Shown here piece after piece: positions 51,966 through 60,959 of a stretch of 64,000 bases of DNA. The stretch is from the NCBI GenBank assembly GCA_963698085.1, contig OY969122.1, positions 434,001-498,000 on the forward strand, read 5' to 3'. Under the pieces are notes generated by a model that did no database searches, was not told the origin of the DNA, and worked only from the letters and a program-made list of their open reading frames with translations. This DNA is from VRUE01 sp963698085. GTDB lineage: Bacteria > Actinomycetota > Thermoleophilia > Solirubrobacterales > 70-9. Each line of letters begins with the position of its first letter. Within the stretch, counting starts at the first letter, position 1. The translations under genes were made by a program, and so were the position numbers.

Positions 51966-53321
51966 ATGGAGCAAGCGACGATTCCGCGACGCGCCGCGGC
52001 CACGCCGGCGCGGGCGCAGTTCCCTCCCGGCCCTCGGCTGCCCGCCGCAGCCCAGATCGGTCTCTACGCCCGTGACCCACTCGGCTTCCTGATCCGCTAC
52101 CAGCGCCGCTACGGCGACATGTTCACTGTCTCCTTCCCCTTCTTCCGGCGACTCGTCTACGTCGCCGACCCGACACTGGTCAAAGAGCTCTTCACCACCT
52201 CCCCCGAGCAGGCGCACGCCGGCGAGGCGAACGCGACCATCCTCGAGCCGGCGCTCGGCCCGAACTCGGTCCTCACCCTGGACGAGGCGCCCCACATGCG
52301 CCAGCGCAAACTGCTGCTGCCGCCCTTCCACGGCGAACGGATCCAACGCTACGGCGAGCTAATCCGCGAGGTGACGTTGGGCGAGATGGAGAGCTGGCCG
52401 GTTGGCGAGCCATTCGCGCTGCGTCCACATACGCAGCGGATCACCCTGGCGGTGATCATGCGCGCGGTCTTCGGTGTCCACGACGAGGAGCGCCTTAGCC
52501 GCTTCGAGCACCTGATCGAGACCTTTGCGGGGCGGCTCAGCCTCGTTACCGCGATCCCGCCGCTGCGCCGTAGCTACGGCCGCTGGAGCCCTTGGGCGCG
52601 CTTTGTCGCCGCCCGCGAGGCGCTCGACGCCTTCATCTACGAGGAGATCGCCCTGCGCCGCGCCGAGAACGCCGGAGGGCACGAGGAGGCCGACGACGTG
52701 CTCTCGCTACTGCTCGCCGCCCGCCACGATGACGGCAGCTCGATGAGCGACGCCGAACTGCGCGACGAGCTAGTCACGATCCTCGGCGCCGGCCACGAGA
52801 CCACCGCGACGGGGTTGGCCTGGGCGATGGAGCGCCTGCTGCGCAACCCACAGGTGCTCGCCCGACTGCGCGACTCGATCGCCGCCGGCGAGGACGACTA
52901 CCTCGACGCGACGGTCAAGGAGACGTTGCGGACCCGGCCGGTGATCGTCGACGTGGCTCGCAAGCTGACCGCGCCGAAGTCGATCGGCGGCTATGAGCTG
53001 CCGACCGGGACCTTCGTGATGGCGGCGATCGCCGCTCTGCATTACCGCGCGGACCTCTTCCCACAGCCGGAGGAGTTCCGGCCCGAGCGCTTCCTCAGAA
53101 ATAAGGCCGACACCTACGCCTGGATCCCCTTCGGCGGCGGCGTGCGGCGCTGCATCGGCGCTGCCTTCGCCGAATACGAGATGCGGATCGTGCTGCGCGC
53201 GATCCTCGAGCGGGCCGAGCTCAGCGCCCCCGACCGCAAGCCGGAAAAGGTAAAGGTCCGCAACATCACCCTTGCCCCCGGCAAGGGGACGCTGGTCAAC
53301 CTCGATCGCCCGCTGAGGTAG
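51966..53321 (+). CDS. Cytochrome P450
   Basis: A 451-residue P450 monooxygenase. The I-helix oxygen-binding segment GAGHETTATGLAW (about residue 275), the K-helix KETLR (about 318) and the heme-thiolate loop FGGGVRRCIGAAFA (Cys near residue 396) are complete. No membrane anchor is seen, so it is soluble. The substrate and redox partner are not evident. ATG 51966 follows a TAAGGT box by seven bases. The 3' end overlaps the convergent ABC-F gene by 26 bases. Confidence 0.95.
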   Translation: MEQATIPRRAAATPARAQFPPGPRLPAAAQIGLYARDPLGFLIRYQRRYGDMFTVSFPFFRRLVYVADPTLVKELFTTSPEQAHAGEANATILEPALGPNSVLTLDEAPHMRQRKLLLPPFHGERIQRYGELIREVTLGEMESWPVGEPFALRPHTQRITLAVIMRAVFGVHDEERLSRFEHLIETFAGRLSLVTAIPPLRRSYGRWSPWARFVAAREALDAFIYEEIALRRAENAGGHEEADDVLSLLLAARHDDGSSMSDAELRDELVTILGAGHETTATGLAWAMERLLRNPQVLARLRDSIAAGEDDYLDATVKETLRTRPVIVDVARKLTAPKSIGGYELPTGTFVMAAIAALHYRADLFPQPEEFRPERFLRNKADTYAWIPFGGGVRRCIGAAFAEYEMRIVLRAILERAELSAPDRKPEKVKVRNITLAPGKGTLVNLDRPLR

Positions 53322-55218
53322 AGGCCCCCTCAACCTCGGCTTCGGCCTCCCCCCACTGCGCGTAGAGCTCGGCAACCACCTGCTTCGCCGCGGCGTGGCG
53401 CGCTTCAGCCCGCTCGGCGCGACCAGGACTTGACCAGGCTTCCGGGTCGGCGAGCTCCTCCTCGAGCTCGCGCAGGTCGGCCTCCGCCCGCTCGATCTGC
53501 TCGGCCAGCCGACCAGCCTTCCGCGCTGCCTTCTTCGCCGCCCGCCCGGCGTTGCGCCCGTCGGCCGACGCGGGCGCGGACTTCGCGCCCTGTGCGACCG
53601 CCTCCGCCACGGCTTCCCTTTCGTCGCGCTCGCGCTGATAGGCGGCCCAGCCGCTCGAGTGGCTGTGCAGCTCGCCGTCCTCGCAGACGAGCGTTCGGGT
53701 GCCGACCGCCTCCAGCAGGGCGCGGTCGTGGGAGACCAGGATCACCGCCCCTTCAAAGGCCGAGAGCGCGTCCTCGAGTGCCTCACGGCTCTCCAGGTCG
53801 AGGTGGTTGGTCGGCTCGTCGAGGATCAGCACATTGGCGCCGGAGGCGACCAGGATCGCCAGCGAGAGCCGCCGCTGCTCTCCGCCGGAGATGTCGCCAA
53901 GCTGCTTCTCGGCGTCGCCGCCGGAGAAGAGGAAGTTGCCGAGCAGGTCGCGTGCTTTCTGGCCACTGAGCCCCGTTTGCCGCTGGGCGGCGTCGAGGAC
54001 GGAGCCCTCCCCTGCCGCCGTGTCGGCGTGCTGGGAGAGGTAGCCGACCTTGACGTTGTGGCCAAGCCGCACCGAGCCAGTGGATAGCTCGCGCAGTCCC
54101 GCAAGCGTCTCGATCAGCGTCGTCTTTCCCGCTCCGTTGGGCCCGACGAGGACGACGTGCTCGCCGCGCTCGACTTCGAGCCGGGCGTCGGCGAGCAGGG
54201 TGCGACCAGGCACCTCGATCGTGGCCCCGACGAGCTTGAGCACGATGCGACCGGGTCGCTCAGGCTGGACGAATGAGAAGCGCAGGTTGCGGCGGTCGCG
54301 CTGCTCGGCCTCGACTCCGTCGCGCTTGATCCTGTCGATCTGCTTCAGCCGCGACTGGGCCTGGCGTGCCTTCGTCGCCTTGTAGCGGAAGCGCTCGACG
54401 AAACGCTCCATGCGGGCGATCTCGGCCTCCTGGCGCTCGATCGCCTTGCCGCGGGCGATCTCACGGGCAGCCTGTTCCTTGCGCCAGGCATGCCAGGGCC
54501 CAGCGAAGAAACGTGCCTTCTTTGCCTCCAGCTCCAGCACCGAGGTGCCGACCGCCTCGAGGAACCAGCGGTCGTGGGCGACGAGTACAACGGCAGCGTC
54601 GAGATCGCGCAGGTAGCGCTCCAGCCACTCCAGCGAGGGGATGTCGAGGTGGTTCGTCGGCTCGTCGAGCAGCAGCAAATCGGGTCGGGTCGCCAGCGCC
54701 CGAGCCAGCGAGGCCCGGGTCAGCTCGCCGCCGGAGAAGGTCGACAGTGAGCGCTCCGTCTCCTCGCCGCCGAAGCCGAGGCCGCGCAGAACAGAGAGGA
54801 CGCCGTCGCGCCAGCGGTAGCCGCCGCCGTGCTCGAGTCGCTGCTGGGCGACGGCGTAGGCGCTCAGCGTGTCGTCCCCGGTCTCCCCGGCGGACATCGC
54901 CGCCTCGAGCCGCTCGAGCTCGGCCTCCGTCCGCAACATCTCGGCACGGCCGGAGAAGACGTACTCGCCCAATGAGATCTCTGTCTGCCGTGGCGGTCGC
55001 TGGTCGTGCAGAGCGACCCGCGCGCCTTTCTGCAAGACGAGACTGCCAGCATCGGGCGAGAGCTCCCCCGCCAGCAGCCGCAGCAGGGTCGACTTGCCGG
55101 CGCCGTTGCGGCCGGACAAGGTCATCCGCTCACGCGGCTCGAGCTTGAAGGAGACGCCGGCGAACAGCAGCTGGCCGCCCATGTGGACGTCGAGGCTGGT
55201 TGCGGTCGCGATTGCCAT
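53296..55218 (-). CDS. ABC-F ATPase (ribosome-associated type)
   Basis: A 640-residue soluble protein with two ABC domains and no membrane part. Walker A SGRNGAGKST near residue 33 and VGPNGAGKTT near residue 350; signatures FSGGELTRAS and ISGGEQRRLS; Walker B LLLDEPTNHLD and LILDEPTNHLD. The linker is basic, and a coiled-coil tail covers about residues 560-630. ABC-F proteins act on the ribosome, as translation factors or antibiotic-protection proteins. ATG 55218 is preferred to 55242, with GGACGGG upstream. Confidence 0.93.
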   Translation of the reverse strand: MAIATATSLDVHMGGQLLFAGVSFKLEPRERMTLSGRNGAGKSTLLRLLAGELSPDAGSLVLQKGARVALHDQRPPRQTEISLGEYVFSGRAEMLRTEAELERLEAAMSAGETGDDTLSAYAVAQQRLEHGGGYRWRDGVLSVLRGLGFGGEETERSLSTFSGGELTRASLARALATRPDLLLLDEPTNHLDIPSLEWLERYLRDLDAAVVLVAHDRWFLEAVGTSVLELEAKKARFFAGPWHAWRKEQAAREIARGKAIERQEAEIARMERFVERFRYKATKARQAQSRLKQIDRIKRDGVEAEQRDRRNLRFSFVQPERPGRIVLKLVGATIEVPGRTLLADARLEVERGEHVVLVGPNGAGKTTLIETLAGLRELSTGSVRLGHNVKVGYLSQHADTAAGEGSVLDAAQRQTGLSGQKARDLLGNFLFSGGDAEKQLGDISGGEQRRLSLAILVASGANVLILDEPTNHLDLESREALEDALSAFEGAVILVSHDRALLEAVGTRTLVCEDGELHSHSSGWAAYQRERDEREAVAEAVAQGAKSAPASADGRNAGRAAKKAARKAGRLAEQIERAEADLRELEEELADPEAWSSPGRAERAEARHAAAKQVVAELYAQWGEAEAEVEGASTSAGDRG

Positions 55219-55251
55219 CCCGTCCAGAATGCCGATCGGCAAGCCCCCGCG

Positions 55252-55257
55252 TAACCT
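55252..55257 (+). promoter_or_regulatory. Leaderless -10 box (TAACCT)
   Basis: TAACCT ends six bases before ATG 55264. Confidence 0.4.
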
Positions 55258-55263
55258 CAGCCC

Positions 55264-55764
55264 ATGGAACGAGACGAGCTACGGGCGATCCAGGCACCGC
55301 TGAAGGAGCGCTACGAGGAGGAGCCGGAGGCCGCTCTCGTCACCTTGAATGCAAGCGGCAGCCTCGGCGAGGGCGTCTCCTGCTCTGTCGATACCGGCCG
55401 AGCGATGGCGCAGGCGGGCCTGCACCCGGCCTCCGGCGGCGATGGCTCGCTGCTCTGCTCGGGCGACATGCTGCTCGAGGCCCTGGTGGCCTGCGCGGGG
55501 GTGACGCTGCGTGCGGTAGCAACCTCGCTGGGCATCTCAGTCGAGACGGGCACCGTCCGCGCCGAGGGCGACCTCGATTTCCGCGGCACGCTGGCGGTCG
55601 ATCGCGAGGCGCCCGTTGGTTTCCGCGCGATCCGACTCAGCTTCGAGCTCGAGACGGAGGCAAGCGAGGAGGAGCTGGACACCCTGCTCAAACTGACCGA
55701 GCGCTACTGCGTCGTCTTCCAGACGCTCTCCACGCCGCCCGAGCTTTCGGCGTCATTCGCCTGA
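55264..55764 (+). CDS. OsmC-family peroxiredoxin-like protein
   Basis: A 166-residue OsmC/Ohr-fold protein. The two redox Cys are in LLEALVACAGVTL (about residue 79) and TERYCVVFQTL (about residue 149). Such proteins reduce organic hydroperoxides with dithiol help. It is divergent from the ABC-F gene. The 3' end forms half of a terminator stem. Confidence 0.88.
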   Translation: MERDELRAIQAPLKERYEEEPEAALVTLNASGSLGEGVSCSVDTGRAMAQAGLHPASGGDGSLLCSGDMLLEALVACAGVTLRAVATSLGISVETGTVRAEGDLDFRGTLAVDREAPVGFRAIRLSFELETEASEEELDTLLKLTERYCVVFQTLSTPPELSASFA

Positions 55765-55785
55765 CGGCAATAGCCGTCAGGCGAA
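55756..55785. terminator. Bidirectional terminator, 13-bp perfect stem
   Basis: TTCGCCTGACGGC (55756-55768) pairs with GCCGTCAGGCGAA (55773-55785) around an AATA loop. It overlaps the ends of both convergent genes (OsmC and DUF1697). Confidence 0.7.
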
Positions 55786-56313
55786 GTACTTGGCGGCGAT
55801 CTGGTCGATCGTGCCCTTGGTCCTGATGGTCATCGAGCCGAGCATCGTCGCGAGGACCTTCAGGTCCAGCTCGGATTCGGACATGCCGCCTTTGGGCAGC
55901 CAGAAGAGCTCGCGGCCCTCGACTGCGAGCCGGTCGGCATCGGTCGATAACGCCAGGGCCTTCCTCGCCGTCCCCGCGGACGGCTTGCGGGTCAGCAGCG
56001 CCACCTGCAACTTTCCCTTCGAGGCGGCGAGCTGCTTTGCGTCGAAGGGCTCCTGCGTGGCAATCGACAGCAACTGCTTCACCGAACGCAGGAAGACCGG
56101 TACCTCATAGCCGAGCGCCACGCCCAGGCCCTCCTCGAGCTGCATGCTCAGCTCGGAGGGCCGCCCCTCCTTGGCGAAGACCACGTTGCCGCTGGCGCGA
56201 AAAGTCGCGACATCCTCACAACCCAGCGCCTCAAAATGCGAGCGCAACTCCTCATTAGTGATCCGTCGGCCACCGAGATTCATCCCCCGCAGGAAGGCGA
56301 CGTAGCGATTCAC
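55777..56313 (-). CDS. DUF1697 family protein
   Basis: A 178-residue protein of the DUF1697 family, with the family's opening YVAFLRGMNLGGRRI, then RASGNVVF (about residue 44) and a conserved VFLRSV segment. The biochemical role of the family is not known to me. GTG 56313 is chosen as the last start before the domain. It lies 11 bases after the DUF2442 gene on the same strand. Confidence 0.85.
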   Translation of the reverse strand: MNRYVAFLRGMNLGGRRITNEELRSHFEALGCEDVATFRASGNVVFAKEGRPSELSMQLEEGLGVALGYEVPVFLRSVKQLLSIATQEPFDAKQLAASKGKLQVALLTRKPSAGTARKALALSTDADRLAVEGRELFWLPKGGMSESELDLKVLATMLGSMTIRTKGTIDQIAAKYFA

Positions 56314-56324
56314 CGACTTGGCGC

Positions 56325-56579
56325 CTACGAGATCGACTGGTCGATGCGGACGTGGAGCGTCTCGGGGGCTATGTCCGCCCCGTTTGGCCAAACGATCGTT
56401 CCCAGCTCCTCATCCAACTTGACTTGTCCGAAATAGCTCGGATCCCGCAGCGGCTCAAAGATCCCTCGCCACGCGCGAGCCGAAAAGTCGATCTCTCCTT
56501 CACTACCGTCCTCAAAGCACAGATGGATTCGATGATCCCCTACTACCTCGACGCGCGTGACGTGGACGATCGGCTCCAT
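56325..56579 (-). CDS. DUF2442 protein, possible partner of DUF4160
   Basis: An 84-residue beta-rich protein matching DUF2442 (HLCFEDGSEGEIDF, FEPLRDPSYFGQVKLDEELGTIVWPNGADIAPE). It lies ten bases after the DUF4160 gene, a recurrent pairing that has been suggested to be a toxin-antitoxin system; which partner would be toxic is not clear from the sequence. ATG 56579 fits the domain. Confidence 0.85.
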   Translation of the reverse strand: MEPIVHVTRVEVVGDHRIHLCFEDGSEGEIDFSARAWRGIFEPLRDPSYFGQVKLDEELGTIVWPNGADIAPETLHVRIDQSIS

Positions 56580-56589
56580 GCGCTTAATG

Positions 56590-56850
56590 CTACGGCAGCG
56601 GATCGACCGAGGCCAAAGGCTGTTCGTTCCTTGCCCGCTCCCAATTGATTTCAAGCTCGTCGCGGTGAATACGCGCCCATTTGCGCACCATGGTTAGGCG
56701 TTTATGAGGCAGGCGGCCTTGCAGGATGCTGAGGTCGTCGATCGCAATCGAGGCATCATGCTCCGCATATCGAGCGTGGAAATGCGGCCGGCCGTGCTCC
56801 TCGTAGTACATCGTGATAACGATCCCGTAGAAGCAGCTGATTCGTGGCAC
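56590..56850 (-). CDS. DUF4160 protein
   Basis: An 86-residue protein of the DUF4160 family: PRISCFYGIVITMYYEEHG, then PHFHARYAEH and a C-terminal RKWARIHRDEL. The His-rich HFHARY patch is the family mark. GTG 56850 is taken as start because the family begins with this motif. Together with the adjacent DUF2442 gene it makes a small two-gene unit, probably accessory. Confidence 0.83.
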   Translation of the reverse strand: MPRISCFYGIVITMYYEEHGRPHFHARYAEHDASIAIDDLSILQGRLPHKRLTMVRKWARIHRDELEINWERARNEQPLASVDPLP

Positions 56851-56929
56851 GCACCAGACGCTGCTGATCGCAGACGCACCTGTGGCACGCACTTCGTGCC
56901 ATCTCTGACAAGACGAGGTGCAAAACCAA

Positions 56930-57287
56930 TGGAGGCGGTCGGAATTGAACCGACGTCTCTGGCCGTAGCGCGAAGGCTTCTACAGGTTTAGCCGGCGCTT
57001 GATTCTCGTCTCCCGGGGTCCGCGCCGGCGGGCACTGCGGGAGACAAAGCCCTCTGAAATGTCCCCCGGCGGACGGGGCGATCCGCCTGGGTAAGCCCGC
57101 AATTGAAGCCGGAACCCCCCTCCGCGGGCGGGAGAGGGCCGACTCTCACTCACTTAGATCTAACTAAGCAGCGAGGGCGAACTCATGGTCCGCACGTATT
57201 GGTTGGTGCCGGTGTTTAACGAGGCCTCCGGCAACCTCGACCTGCAACCGTTCGCACGGATCGACCAGATCGAAGCCTGTCGCCCCC
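56930..57287 (-). ncRNA. ssrA: Transfer-messenger RNA (tmRNA)
   Basis: A 358-nt tmRNA. The 5' end GGGGGCGACAGGCTTCGA pairs with the 3' end CCGCCTCC (one G-U pair), and the 3' end has the T-arm ACGTCGGTTCAATTCCGAC; CCA is not encoded. The tag frame ends GCCCTCGCTGCT-TAG (ALAA-stop, stop at 57166-57164). From the likely resume codon GCG (57193) the tag is ADHEFALAA; the resume codon is inferred. Stem-rich sequence after the tag fits the pseudoknots. smpB lies 3 kb away. A protein-like frame overlaps it on the plus strand but is not real. Confidence 0.92.
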
Positions 57288-57306
57288 GTGCTATGTGCCT
57301 CGATTG

Positions 57307-57312
57307 TACGGT
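57307..57312 (+). promoter_or_regulatory. Leaderless -10 box (TACGGT)
   Basis: TACGGT ends seven bases before ATG 57320, just outside the 5' end of the divergent tmRNA gene. Confidence 0.4.
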
Positions 57313-57319
57313 GTGCTGG

Positions 57320-58696
57320 ATGCCGGAGCGCGAATTCGACGCAATCGTGATCGGCGCTGGCGCTCCAGGCGAGGTCTGCGCGGGCCGACTCGCCGACGGC
57401 GGGCTCTCGGTCGCGATCGTCGAGAGCCACCTGGTCGGCGGCGAATGTTCTTACTACGCCTGCATGCCATCGAAGGCGCTGCTGCGTCCGGGCGAGCTGC
57501 TGGCGGAGGCACGCCGGGTGCCCGGGGTCAGCGCCGCAGTAACCGGCGACCTCGACCCACAAGCGGTGCTCGACCGCCGTGACGAGGTGATCCACGATCT
57601 CGATGACTCGGGCCAATTGCCCTGGCTGAAGGAACGCGGGATCGAGCTTTTTCGCGGCGAGGGACGCCTGAATGGAGAGCGACAAGTGGTTATCGGCGAA
57701 AAGACGCTGGTCGCGCGCAAGGCCGTCGTCGTCGCCACGGGTAGCAGCGCCGCGATGCCGCCGATCGAGGGGCTCGACGCAGTGCCCACCTGGAACAACC
57801 GCGACGCAACCACTGCGAAGCAGGTGCCGGAGAGCATGGTCGTCCTTGGTGGCGGCCCGGTTGGATCGGAGCTGGCTCAGGCCTGGTCAACGCTGGGGAC
57901 GTCGGTCACCCTGATCGAGGGCGAGAGCAGGCTGCTGCCGCGCGAGGAGCCCTTCGCCGGCGAGCAGGTCGCCGCCTCGCTGCGCGACGCTTACGGGATC
58001 GACGTGCGCACCGGCGTACTCGCCGAGCACGTCTCCTCCGGCGGCCCCGGGATCGTCGTCAAGCTGAACGACGACAGCCGGGTGGAGGGAGCGGAGCTGC
58101 TGGTGGCGGTCGGCCGCGCCCCCCGCACGAAGGAGATCGGGCTGGAGTCGGCCGGCGTCGAGCCCGGCGAGCGTGGTTTTCTCGAGACCGACTCGCGCCT
58201 ACGAGTCGGCGGACGCGGGTGGCTGTACGCCGTCGGCGACGTCAACGGCAGGGCGCTCTTCACCCACATGGGCAAGTACCAGGCCTGGGTCGCGGCGGAG
58301 AACCTGCTCGGCCGTGACGCGGAGGCACTCGCCGAAGACAATGCCCTCCCTCGGGTCACCTTCACCGACCCCCAGGTAGCCGCCGCCGGCAAGACCCTCG
58401 CCCAGGCCGAAGAGGCGGGAATCGATGCACGCGCCGTCGACGTCCCCACCGACGGCACCGCCGGCGCCAGCTTCTACGGCAAGGGCACGGGTGGAATCTC
58501 GCGCCTGGTCGTCGACCGGGCAACCGAGACGATCGTCGGCGCCACCTTCACCGGCTTCGAGACCGCTGACTTCCTCCACGCAGCCACGATCGCAATCGTC
58601 GGAGAAGTACCCCTCAAACAGCTACGCCACGCCGTCGCCGCCTACCCAACCCGCTCCGAGATCTGGCTAAAGCTGATCGAGGCTGCGGGCCTGTAA
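57320..58696 (+). CDS. FAD-dependent pyridine nucleotide-disulfide oxidoreductase
   Basis: A 458-residue flavoprotein of the dihydrolipoamide dehydrogenase/mercuric reductase group. It has GAGAPGEVCAGRLA for FAD (about residue 12), the redox site GGECSYYACMPSK (Cys-x4-Cys, about residues 44-49), a GGGPVGSELA NAD(P) loop (about 178) and the C-terminal dimer domain (residues 340-455), whose usual His-Glu pair is not obvious. The substrate is unknown. ATG 57320 is chosen since the FAD fold begins there and upstream sequence is tmRNA antisense; TACGGT lies seven bases before. Confidence 0.9.
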   Translation: MPEREFDAIVIGAGAPGEVCAGRLADGGLSVAIVESHLVGGECSYYACMPSKALLRPGELLAEARRVPGVSAAVTGDLDPQAVLDRRDEVIHDLDDSGQLPWLKERGIELFRGEGRLNGERQVVIGEKTLVARKAVVVATGSSAAMPPIEGLDAVPTWNNRDATTAKQVPESMVVLGGGPVGSELAQAWSTLGTSVTLIEGESRLLPREEPFAGEQVAASLRDAYGIDVRTGVLAEHVSSGGPGIVVKLNDDSRVEGAELLVAVGRAPRTKEIGLESAGVEPGERGFLETDSRLRVGGRGWLYAVGDVNGRALFTHMGKYQAWVAAENLLGRDAEALAEDNALPRVTFTDPQVAAAGKTLAQAEEAGIDARAVDVPTDGTAGASFYGKGTGGISRLVVDRATETIVGATFTGFETADFLHAATIAIVGEVPLKQLRHAVAAYPTRSEIWLKLIEAAGL

Positions 58697-58714
58697 GAGC
58701 CGGATGGGCTCTTA
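58694..58714. terminator. Bidirectional terminator hairpin
   Basis: TAAGAGCC (58694-58701) pairs with GGCTCTTA (58707-58714) around a 5-base loop, exactly between the convergent oxidoreductase and HhH genes and including both stop codons. Confidence 0.55.
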
Positions 58715-60307
58715 GATGCGAGAGCGGCGCTTCAGATCTTCTGCGAACTCCCTGGGCAGGCCGGGAATCTCGTCAAGCTCGTCGATTGACTGGAAGCGGC
58801 CGACCCGCTCGCGGTGAGCGAGCAGACGCGTGGCCTGGGTGACCGAGAGCCCCTGGGCCCGGAGCTGCTCGAAGCTGACGTTGTTGAGTTCGATCGTCTC
58901 GCCTGCCTGCACCGCGGGCGGCGTCGGCTGCGGGGGCGACGGGGGGCCCGGCTGCGGATCGGGCTGCGGCGGAGTTGGCGGCGGGCCCGGCTGGGGCTCC
59001 GGGGCTGGCGGCGGCGGCTGCGGTGCTGGGGGCTGAGGCGTCGGTGCTGGGCTGGGCGGCGGCGGACCAGGGGGCTGTGGGGCCGCCTGTGGGGGCAGCG
59101 GCTGGGGGTTCAACGATGCCTCGCCTCCGCCCTGCACTGACCCGAGCACGGCCTGCTCGGCTTCGGCGGCGCGGCGCTCTGCCTCGCGGGCCCGCTCCTC
59201 TGCCTGGGCCACGCTTTGCTCGATCTCGCGCAAACGTTGCTGGCGCTCGTCCTCCTGCGCTTTCAGCTTCGAGAGGCGCTCGGCCTCGGCTGCACGCCGT
59301 TCCGCTGCTTTGGTTCTCTCCTCGATCTGGCGCAGCCGCTCCTGTGCCTCTGCCAACGAGCGCTCCTGCGCTTCGCGTTCCTGCTGCAGTCGCTGTTCCG
59401 CGGTCTGCAGATTCGGTGCCGGGGCCGACGGAGCAGGTGGCACCGGCGCCATGCTCTGCGTCGTCTGGGCTGCCTCAGCCTGCGTCCGACGCGCCTCAGC
59501 CTCGCGCTGGAGCCGCTCGGCCTCCTCGATGCGGCGATCTGCCTCAGCGCGGATCCGCTCCTCCTCGCGCTGAATTTCGGCCACCTTGTCCTGTACTCGC
59601 TGTTCGGCGGTCGCGGGGTCATAGCCACCCGGTGGAGGAGGAAGCGGCGCACTCGGCTGTCCAGGCACCGGCGGCTGCACCGGCGGGGCCGGCGGCGGGA
59701 CCGCAGCAGCCGGGGCCGGCGGGATTGGCGGGGGGACTGGCGGTGGCGCAATGGCAGGGGGCACCGGCTGGCCCTGGGGCGGCGGCGGAGCGACCTGCTG
59801 TGCCTGCTGAGGGGTCGCTGAGCTTTCCTGCTCGAACAGCGCTCGCTCCTGGGCAGCACGCGCCGCCGCAAGGTCACGCTCGGCCTTTGCCGCTTCCTTC
59901 TTAGCTCGGCGGCCCGAGCGGCCCGCCTTGGTCGGCTTATGACGGCGTTCGACCCGCTTCTGGGCGCGTTCCTGGCGGCGCCGCTTCGCCTCTTCTCCGC
60001 GCCGCTTGCGGTGTTCGCTACGCGCCGCTCGCTGCTGCGCACGCGCCAGCTTGCGCTTCTCCTTGGCGCTCGTGGGCTTGCCACCCAAGGGAGGCGGGGG
60101 GGGCGGCGGGGCGCCTGCCCCCGTCGCCCCGGAGGACTGAGGGGCCGGGGATGCGCCCTGGGCCGGGGACGGCTTGCCGGCCCCGGCCTTTTTGTGCCGG
60201 TCTTTGCTGCGCCGTTGGACGACGCTGATTACCAGCAGGAGAAGAAGGATCGCCACCACGAGTCCTGCGACGAAGTACGCGACGTTGTCGCTGACGAAGT
60301 CAGCCAT
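58712..60307 (-). CDS. Membrane-anchored coiled-coil protein with C-terminal HhH domain
   Basis: A 531-residue protein of unknown function. One N-terminal membrane helix (about residues 11-30) is followed by a basic Lys/Arg/Ala region (residues 35-150), a Pro-rich stretch, a long coiled coil (about residues 230-390, rich in Glu, Arg, Ala), a second Pro-rich stretch and a ComEA-like helix-hairpin-helix module (about residues 465-531: NNVSFEQLRAQGLSV, IDELDEIPGLPREFAEDL). The HhH end suggests DNA or protein binding. It follows smpB by 11 bases on the same strand. Confidence 0.8.
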   Translation of the reverse strand: MADFVSDNVAYFVAGLVVAILLLLLVISVVQRRSKDRHKKAGAGKPSPAQGASPAPQSSGATGAGAPPPPPPPLGGKPTSAKEKRKLARAQQRAARSEHRKRRGEEAKRRRQERAQKRVERRHKPTKAGRSGRRAKKEAAKAERDLAAARAAQERALFEQESSATPQQAQQVAPPPPQGQPVPPAIAPPPVPPPIPPAPAAAVPPPAPPVQPPVPGQPSAPLPPPPGGYDPATAEQRVQDKVAEIQREEERIRAEADRRIEEAERLQREAEARRTQAEAAQTTQSMAPVPPAPSAPAPNLQTAEQRLQQEREAQERSLAEAQERLRQIEERTKAAERRAAEAERLSKLKAQEDERQQRLREIEQSVAQAEERAREAERRAAEAEQAVLGSVQGGGEASLNPQPLPPQAAPQPPGPPPPSPAPTPQPPAPQPPPPAPEPQPGPPPTPPQPDPQPGPPSPPQPTPPAVQAGETIELNNVSFEQLRAQGLSVTQATRLLAHRERVGRFQSIDELDEIPGLPREFAEDLKRRSRI

Positions 60308-60318
60308 GGATCTCGACG

Positions 60319-60798
60319 CTACCTCATTCTGCCTTTGAATTCGCGCTCGAGCTCACGCCGCACGTCGCGATCCGCGATCTCGCGCCGCCGGTCGCGTCCC
60401 TCCTTGCCTCGCGCCAGCGCCAGCTCAACCTTCGCCCGCGACCCCTTGAAGTAGATCCTGGTCGGGATCAAGGTCAGGCCGCGCTCGGCGGTCTTGCCGA
60501 CAAGGCGCTCGATCTCAGCACGGTGAAGCAGCAGCTTGCGCGCCCGCTCGGGCTCGTGGTTCTCGCGGCTTGCCGGCTCATAGGGCGGGATGTGGAGATT
60601 GCGCAGCCAGACCTCGCCATCGTCGATCACCGCATAGGCGTCGGTCATCTGCGCCTTGCCGTTACGCAGCGACTTGACCTCAGAGCCGCGCAACACCATC
60701 CCGGCCTCGACCTTCTCGATCCACTCGAATTTGTGCCTGGCGCGGCGGTTGGTGGCGACGTCGCCAGATGCCGGGGCGCGTTTCTTCTTAGAGGCCAT
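60319..60798 (-). CDS. smpB: SsrA-binding protein SmpB
   Basis: A 159-residue partner of tmRNA in ribosome rescue. The OB-fold core with EWIEKVEAGMVLRGSEVKSLR, AYAVIDDGEVWL and HIPPYEPAS is typical, as is the basic tail (RDRRREIADRD). GGAGG lies six bases before ATG 60798, which decides the start. The cognate tmRNA gene is at 56930-57287. Confidence 0.96.
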   Translation of the reverse strand: MASKKKRAPASGDVATNRRARHKFEWIEKVEAGMVLRGSEVKSLRNGKAQMTDAYAVIDDGEVWLRNLHIPPYEPASRENHEPERARKLLLHRAEIERLVGKTAERGLTLIPTRIYFKGSRAKVELALARGKEGRDRRREIADRDVRRELEREFKGRMR

Positions 60799-60959
60799 TC
60801 GGAACCTCCGCGTGTGTGGCTGGCGCGCGCCGGACCAAGCGGGGCAAGGACGCAGGGCGCAGCCCTTGGTGGTGCCAAGGGCAAGCCCGAGGACGCAGCA
60901 CCGCGCAGTGTCCGCCGCCGCCAGGCGCACGCGGGGGGGGTTCGGATGGCCTCTTCTTC

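Noticed and set aside
57185..57319. N-terminal extension of the flavin oxidoreductase from ATG 57185
   Set aside because: This stretch is antisense to the tmRNA 5' region and has no protein family character; the FAD fold begins right after ATG 57320.
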